Shown one piece after another: positions 59,480 through 64,000 of a DNA stretch of 64,000 nt (position 1 is its first letter; every line of letters begins with the position of its first letter). The notes under the pieces are model-generated. The model worked only from the letters and a program-made list of their open reading frames with translations. It was not told the DNA's origin and did no database searches. A program made the translations under genes and the position numbers. The stretch comes from Jaenimonas drosophilae (taxonomy: Eukaryota > Euglenozoa > Kinetoplastea > Trypanosomatida > Trypanosomatidae). Where the stretch lies: positions 17,753 through 81,752 of the forward strand of contig JASAON010001601.1 in the NCBI GenBank assembly GCA_030849065.1, written 5' to 3'.

Positions 59480-60645
59480 CACTTTCGCCGGCACACCGAA
59501 ACCTTTGAAGAGGTTTCGCTTCCAAACAATAACCGCCCAACCCCCCCACCCCCCAACGGCAACCGAATGGGCGACCCAAGCGAACGGCGGACACAGGGAA
59601 AAGATGCGCGGCGAAATCCAAGTCCCAGGAGGTCTTCCGGAAAATGAAACGGCGGCGCCAGAGATGCGGGGGGGAACCCTCTTTGGAAGCGAGGGGGAAA
59701 TTGACCGCAATTCTTCCGCATTTCCCCGGCAACCCCCCCCCCACTGCTTTTTCAGATCGAAAGAAACGATGCGATGCCAACCCATAAGCCCACCCCAACC
59801 ACACCCAGGGAGGCGCCGCCGCGAAAAAATGGGAGGATCGCCCGGTGAAACAACCCCCGCGGGGAAATGAAATTGCGGGCAACGGGGTTTCCGGCCGGGG
59901 GGATCGGCGCGCTTGATGGCGGGGGGCTCCAATTTCCCGAACGGGGGGGGCGCGCTGCGGGGATTCGGGGCGGGGAAAAAAAGGGGGGGGGCGGCGCGGT
60001 TTCGAATCCGCCAGACGCAACGGGCCGCCCGTTGAGACAGATCCCGCCCCCGCCCCCACCAGCCAGAATTTCCCAGTTTTTCAAAATGGCGGCGCGATGG
60101 CGAAATTCCCTCAGCGCGGGCCAAACGCCGCCCCGCGCAAAAAAAGGAGCCCGGCCGGCGGGGGGGGGATTTGCGGCGCACGGGGCCCTGGTTTTTGGAG
60201 GGCAGGCGTGAGGGGCACGGCGCACAGAATTGCGAAAAAAGGATTTTGCGTCACGCGCCCCGCGCGTGTTTTGAGCGATGGGGGCGTGGCGCCAGCCGCT
60301 GGCTTTTGGGGGGCAAGGGGAAATGCCGGACCCGCCCCCTGGCGTTTCTGGCGCGCGCGAAGTTCCCCATGGGTGGGGAAAACTCCCTCACGCCAAACAA
60401 CCCCATTTGAATTGCCAGACATCTTTCTTCGCAACGTTTGTATATCCCCGCGTTGTTCCACTTATCGCGATTCTCTTTTCCCACAAGGGCGGCGCGGGGC
60501 CCCTCGGCGCTTTGCGGGTGGGGCGGGGCTGCGGCCTGCCCGTCGCGCCCGCAAAGGCGGCATGCGAAACGGGCTCGGGTTCCCGCTGGCTTTGCGCGTT
60601 CCCAAAAAAATCCGACGCGCGCGGAAGAAGCAAATGGACGCGACA
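59480..60645. other. GC-rich island with homopolymer runs, no gene
   Basis: A stretch of about 1.2 kb near 70% GC (one 60-base line counted at 72%), flanked by much lower GC. It is full of C or G runs of 7-11 bases (near 59540, 59735, 59945, 59985, 60160) mixed with A runs. Open frames appear in many frames on both strands because stop codons are rare, but their products are low-complexity Pro/Gly/Arg/Phe mixtures with no domain. I find no protein, tRNA or other RNA inside. It directly precedes the tRNA-Lys gene. It could be a boundary element, foreign DNA, or an assembly artefact. Confidence 0.6.
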
Positions 60646-60699
60646 AACCAACCCCACTTATTAGTGACTACACCATTCCACAATAATGGGATATCCGAA

Positions 60700-60772
60700 G
60701 CTCCCCTAGCTCAGTCGGTAGAGCGCACGGCTCTTAACCGTGTGGTCGTGGGTTCGATCCCCACGGAGAGCG
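60700..60772 (+). tRNA. tRNA-Lys (anticodon CUU)
   Basis: A complete 73-base cloverleaf: acceptor GCTCCCC with GGAGAGC (one C-A mismatch), D arm GCTC-AGTCGGTA-GAGC, anticodon arm CACGG-CTCTTAA-CCGTG with CTT at 34-36, variable TGGTC, T arm GTGGG-TTCGATC-CCCAC, discriminator G. Internal promoter boxes A (TAGCTCAGTCGG, 60707-60718) and B (GGTTCGATCC, 60751-60760) are intact. A T-run at 60774-60778 should stop Pol III. No CCA is encoded and no intron is present. This is the only feature on the plus strand that I can support. Confidence 0.96.
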
Positions 60773-60773
60773 C

Positions 60774-60778
60774 TTTTT
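60774..60778 (+). terminator. Pol III terminator T-run
   Basis: Five T residues begin one base after the tRNA discriminator base, the usual eukaryotic Pol III stop. Confidence 0.8.
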
Positions 60779-60822
60779 CCCGCTGTAAGTATTTTTCCCG
60801 TCTTTTGTCTTCTTTCTATTTT

Positions 60823-60865
60823 GGAGGGGGTGTGGGGGGGAGGGGGTGTGGGGGGGATGGGGCGG
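60823..60865 (+). repeat. G-run cluster, potential G-quadruplex
   Basis: Successive G-runs of 4-7 bases separated by one to three bases (GGAGGGGGTGTGGGGGGGAG and on) lie between the tRNA and the 3' end of the coiled-coil gene. The pattern meets the usual G-quadruplex rule on the plus strand. A run of T follows at about 60927-60938. Together with the tRNA it could mark a transcription boundary. Confidence 0.6.
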
Positions 60866-60953
60866 CAATTTCCTCAGGTGTGAATTTTGCGCTTCCGCTT
60901 CGGCGTTTCGTTAAAGTCAGCAAGTTGTTTTTTTTTTTATGTTGGCAACGTCA

Positions 60954-61925
60954 CTACTTTGTCAGGGACGCATGCGAGCGTAGCTGCAGGCGAATGTGGC
61001 CAATGGCCTGTTCCTCTCTCTCGAGATCTTGTTCCGTGGCCAGCCGTTTCGCCTTATCGGCTACTGTCCTGGCTCGGACGCTCTCCATTCGCTGCAGCTT
61101 GCTCGTGAGTTCATCACGCTGCTGGCTATGCTGCAGCAACTGCAGCTCCAAATTCTCCACAATGGCCAAGCGCTGACGGTGAAGCAATTCTTTTTCCTTC
61201 TCCGTCTGCATGGCCGGCACCACCTTCTTCATCATGGTCTTCGCTGGAGGGGCCGCACGTGGCGCCGCCATCCTTGGCATTTCCCTGGCGCTCGTCACTG
61301 GCCTCGATGGCTGAATGCACTCCGACGGCGCCTGACTGGCGGAGAAGTTGGACGTAGAGCGCGCTGAGAGCTGCTGGTGGTTCTGGGATAGCTCTCGGGC
61401 ACGGCTTTGGAGCTCCATCTCTAGTTGCTGCACTTTTCGCTCCAACACCTCATTTCGTTCCTTTTCTTGATGGCTGGTCCACTCCGCATTTTCCTTGGCA
61501 AGGGACAAGGCCCGCACTTGGGACTCAAGCTCTGCCTTCTCGGCAATGGATTGATTGCTCTCCTCACTCAATCTGCTCATCTCTACTCGGAGGGACTCAA
61601 TGTGGGCCTCGTAGGTCTCCTTCATAGTCCGCATGCGTGCATGGGTGTCATTCAGACGCTGTTGAAGCGCCTTGACGGCCCCGTCATCCACGACGGGGGC
61701 GGGCGGGGGCATCGAGGGAGAGTCCATGTGGATGGAGGCTTTGATGGAATCCTGCCGCGCTAGCTGGGCCACACCGTGAGTGGGATCGTGGTGGTGCTTC
61801 ACCACCGCACCACGTGGAGGTGTAACGTACTCACGCTGGCATGATTCATCCATCATCACCTCGATCTCGGCAAAACACGTCTGGTCATCATCATCTTCAA
61901 AAGGATTGGAGTAGTACCTCTCCAT
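60954..61925 (-). CDS. Coiled-coil protein, unknown function
   Basis: A 323-residue protein with an acidic N terminus (MERYYSNPFEDDDDQTCFAE), a disordered linker, and a long coiled coil from about residue 84 to 190 (ALQQRLNDTHARMRTMKETY, ESLRVEMSRLSEESNQSIAE, KVQQLEMELQSRARELSQNH). A basic Pro/Ala linker (APRAAPPAKTMMKK) follows, then a second coiled coil up to the C terminus (ENLELQLLQHSQQRDELTSK). No known motif beyond heptads. The frame is open upstream to 62087, but that part reads as hydrophobic noise; the ATG at 61925 follows CGTCAAG. Cytoskeletal or basal-body proteins often look like this, which is only a guess here. Confidence 0.7.
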   Translation of the reverse strand: MERYYSNPFEDDDDQTCFAEIEVMMDESCQREYVTPPRGAVVKHHHDPTHGVAQLARQDSIKASIHMDSPSMPPPAPVVDDGAVKALQQRLNDTHARMRTMKETYEAHIESLRVEMSRLSEESNQSIAEKAELESQVRALSLAKENAEWTSHQEKERNEVLERKVQQLEMELQSRARELSQNHQQLSARSTSNFSASQAPSECIQPSRPVTSAREMPRMAAPRAAPPAKTMMKKVVPAMQTEKEKELLHRQRLAIVENLELQLLQHSQQRDELTSKLQRMESVRARTVADKAKRLATEQDLEREEQAIGHIRLQLRSHASLTK

Positions 61926-62119
61926 GTCTCTTGACGATAATAAGTAGATATCTATATAGTATGCAAGTGTGTGCGTGTGCCTTGGCGCTAGCCACAAACA
62001 AAGAAAGCAGACAAAAAGGCATGAACTCCAAACAAACATGTGCACCACACTAACTGGGTGGGGGTGGATGTAGCGCAATGACATCATGGCCTACGAGACA
62101 GCCAACACCACTGCTGCCC

Positions 62120-62866
62120 TCACATGACAGGTGGGGGTGGCAGCTGATAACGGGCAATCAGCATATCAATGCTGTGTTGGATGGACTCGAGCTGCTGTCG
62201 CAGTGGCCGTGCGTCGGGAAGTGTGTGGCGTGGCCCCTCCACCTCCTCCAGCATCTGCCGGTACGGACGGCCGTCGATGCCCACACGCGAGAAGCTCCAG
62301 TAGTTGGGCCCCATGCGGTGATCAAGCACAGAGTCAGCGGTGCGCGCTACATAGGCGCCTGGTGGCTCCACCACTCTACACACCGCCGCCGAAGGCTCCG
62401 CGTCTGTTTGGGTTCCCGTGGTACTCACCGTTTGCGTGCCACGGTCCGTCACCATCACCTCAACGCGGCGATACTCCAGAAGAGGTGCGCCATTGTGCAC
62501 GGATGTGTTGTGGTGGTGCTCCGCAGTGGCCACCGCCATGGCAGCCGGCTGACTTGTTGTGGGGCTCATCTTTGGTGATGCAGCAGCGGTGCTCTGGCTT
62601 GAGACACTCTCACGCGCTGCACGCTCTGCCGCCACCACCGTCTCTGGCCCGAGAAGCTTCGCCATGTGTTCCCGAAGCTCCTGCTTGCGGTCAGAGGGAA
62701 GCGGCCCAAAGCTGCCCGGGTGCGCCTCGGGTGTTGTTGGCGTCTGCGTGTGTGTGGGTGGTGTACGTGATGCATCGAGTGCAGGAGCAGCAACAGTGGC
62801 GGTGGGCGGTGCATCGGCTTCGGAGTCTGACTCCGAGGCCAGCCAATCACTAAGGGTACGAGCCAT
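62120..62866 (-). CDS. Hypothetical protein with three TQT (LC8-binding-type) motifs
   Basis: A 248-residue acidic, mostly disordered protein starting MARTLSDWLASESDSEAD. TQT triplets occur at residues 40-42 (THTQTPTT), 144-146 (DRGTQTVS) and 152-154 (TTGTQTDA). The last two are eight residues apart and sit in the form xGTQT[V/D], the classic binding site for dynein light chain LC8, so binding to LC8 is a reasonable inference. A conserved-looking C-terminal part follows (YWSFSRVGIDGRPYRQMLEE, then LRQQLESIQHSIDMLIARYQ). The open frame extends upstream to 63022 without merit; the ATG at 62866 is preferred. Family not recognised. Confidence 0.65.
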   Translation of the reverse strand: MARTLSDWLASESDSEADAPPTATVAAPALDASRTPPTHTQTPTTPEAHPGSFGPLPSDRKQELREHMAKLLGPETVVAAERAARESVSSQSTAAASPKMSPTTSQPAAMAVATAEHHHNTSVHNGAPLLEYRRVEVMVTDRGTQTVSTTGTQTDAEPSAAVCRVVEPPGAYVARTADSVLDHRMGPNYWSFSRVGIDGRPYRQMLEEVEGPRHTLPDARPLRQQLESIQHSIDMLIARYQLPPPPVM

Positions 62867-63729
62867 GAGCTGTGTTCTTCTATGTGTGTGTTTGTATGAG
62901 TGTATGGATGTTGCGTTGTACTTCACGTACTGTATGACGTGGCAGTCCCAGTACGAGTGCATAGAGAGAAGGAGGGACAGGGCAAGAGTGAGGTGGTGAA
63001 GAGCATCTTCAGCCAATGTCACGAATCACGGTGCACTAACAGCCAACATCAACACCAACATCAACAGTAAGATGTAGGAATACAGGTACAAGGACACAAC
63101 ACATTGTGCATTGCGCACAGATGCACGCACTTGGTGTGTGCGTGTGCTTGCTCCTGTCATCACGTTAGGTGAGCGAAAATGATCCGTGGCGGCGGTGGCT
63201 CCACCGTGTGCAGGTCTCACCAGCGTGCCAAATCACCGCCCTGAGATGAAACGATCCATCATCAGCAAGGTGTCCTTTCAAAGGAAAAACAAATACACAA
63301 CAACACCTCAATTCCAGTGATGTGATGGCCGATACCGTGTAATGAAGGCCCACATGCTCTGCCGTGTACGGTGGGGTTGGATGACAACTTTCCATCCTCA
63401 CTGACACGGGCATGGCAGCGAGCGCCCCATCATGTGAGCGATTTACGTGCTCTTAGTGATTTTATGTTGGCAGCCCACATGCACTCACAGATGCTTGCGT
63501 GCCGGCAGCTGCACTCTGATTGTGCGTTGTAGTCACTGTGGCTGCGTAGTGTGGAGGTAAGCGGGAGGTGGAAGAGCCGTGGCTAGTCATGGCTTCCTCC
63601 AGCATAAATGTGAGTGTAGGAGAGACAGACGAGGTAAGCAATGATCCTGAAGGAGTGGGGATGCACAGAGAATCACCACATCCTCGTACACCAAACACAG
63701 CTTCAGCGGCATACCAACAACACCGTGTC
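62867..63729. other. Intergenic region
   Basis: About 860 bases, mainly the likely 3' UTR of the aldehyde dehydrogenase gene and the leader of the TQT protein gene. Minus-strand frames here (for example 63462-63755) overlap the dehydrogenase 3' end in another frame and are not credible. No RNA gene seen. Confidence 0.5.
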
Positions 63730-64000
63730 TCAACACAAGGTGCAGCTGGACTCACCCTTCTGAGCCAGAAGACGGCTGTTCCAAGTCACCTTGCTCTCCG
63801 TGTAGGGGGGATAGCGGATCGTGCGCATCGTTTCCATGTTCAAGGCTTCGTTGATGACGGACTTGCGGTGTGAGAAGGTCTCAAAGGAGTACTTACCCTT
63901 CCAGTGACCCATGCCACTGTGGCCCACACCACCAAAGGGGATGCCATTCATGCATACATGCGTCATGACGTCGTTGATGTGCACCGCACCAGAAGAGGTC
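63730..64000 (-). CDS. Aldehyde dehydrogenase, ALDH3-type, C-terminal part
   Basis: Only the last about 90 residues are in the window; the 5' part lies beyond 64000, and the frame is open to the edge. The segment SSGAVHINDVMTHVCMNGIP followed by FGGVGHSGMGHWKGKYSFETFSH is the C-terminal block of class 3 and fatty aldehyde dehydrogenases (SGG..NDV, LPFGGVG.SGMG, G..SF.TFSH). These oxidise medium and long-chain or aromatic aldehydes with NAD(P). The catalytic Cys and Glu are outside the window. The protein ends SSCTLC, with a Cys four residues from the end, so a prenylation signal is conceivable. No frameshift is seen. Confidence 0.85.
   Translation of the reverse strand, partial: TSSGAVHINDVMTHVCMNGIPFGGVGHSGMGHWKGKYSFETFSHRKSVINEALNMETMRTIRYPPYTESKVTWNSRLLAQKGESSCTLC

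Noticed and set aside
59990..60030. Sequence resembling a tRNA B box (GGTTTCGAATCC) in the island
   Set aside because: It has an extra T, no acceptable T stem, and no A box or acceptor stem at the right distance.
59423..60225. Long overlapping minus-strand frames (about 150-250 codons) in the GC-rich island
   Set aside because: They occur in several frames at once, begin in homopolymers, and encode Pro/Gly/Arg/Phe mixtures with no domain; they result from few AT-rich stop codons.
60097..61176. Plus-strand 359-codon frame across the tRNA gene
   Set aside because: It reads through the island, the tRNA and the antisense of the coiled-coil gene; composition, not coding, explains it.
1..64000. 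CRISPR arrays, insertion sequences, retroelements or viral insertions
   Set aside because: No spaced direct repeats, transposase, reverse transcriptase or terminal inverted repeats were recognised on either strand.

Overview
The window reads as nuclear DNA of a flagellated kinetoplastid (trypanosomatid or bodonid); I cannot name the species. Every protein gene I can support (29, two cut by the window edges) lies on the minus strand, head to tail, with no intron visible in any of them. Where I checked, start codons follow a pyrimidine tract and an AG acceptor, as expected for spliced-leader trans-splicing of a polycistronic transcript. The gene content fits: a protein with a BILBO1-type N-terminal domain (flagellar pocket collar, known only from kinetoplastids), HYDIN, IFT46 and mitochondrial 3-oxoacid/acetate CoA-transferases. 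In transcription order the array runs from 64 kb down to 1.

Right part (64-60.7 kb): the 3' end of an aldehyde dehydrogenase, a protein with three LC8-type TQT motifs, and a coiled-coil protein. Then comes the only feature I can support on the plus strand, a tRNA-Lys(CUU) gene with a Pol III T-run, next to a G-run cluster and a 1.2 kb island of about 70% GC with long G/C homopolymers and no convincing gene. This may be a transcription boundary or an assembly seam.

Middle right (59.4-45.5 kb): a small membrane protein, an XMAP215-type TOG protein, and two tandem DUF3147-like membrane proteins of bacterial type. The TOG gene is clearly lower in GC than the rest. After these come IFT46, a CDK-like kinase, a J-domain protein, the queuine tRNA-ribosyltransferase catalytic subunit and a ubiquitin-like protein.

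Centre (44.8-30.9 kb): one uninterrupted 13.9 kb gene for HYDIN with its embedded adenylate-kinase-like domain.

Middle left (30.1-17.7 kb): splicing factor SF3A3, two low-complexity acidic proteins, a U1-type zinc finger protein, AK6/Fap7, a 1044-residue protein with repeated beta-rich modules, and a CxxC protein.

Left (17.3-1 kb): three tandem succinyl-CoA:3-oxoacid CoA-transferase paralogues, each with an Arg-rich, mitochondrial-type N terminus. The first in transcription order has lost the catalytic glutamate. They are followed by a PH-like protein, an RluA/RluD-type pseudouridine synthase, the BILBO1-domain protein, a ZNF277-like zinc finger protein and two unknown proteins.

The genes do not form one pathway; the array mixes flagellar, RNA-processing and mitochondrial functions, as is usual for kinetoplastid gene arrays. 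Starts were moved inwards where the longest frame began with a non-ATG codon or extended upstream of the likely splice acceptor.
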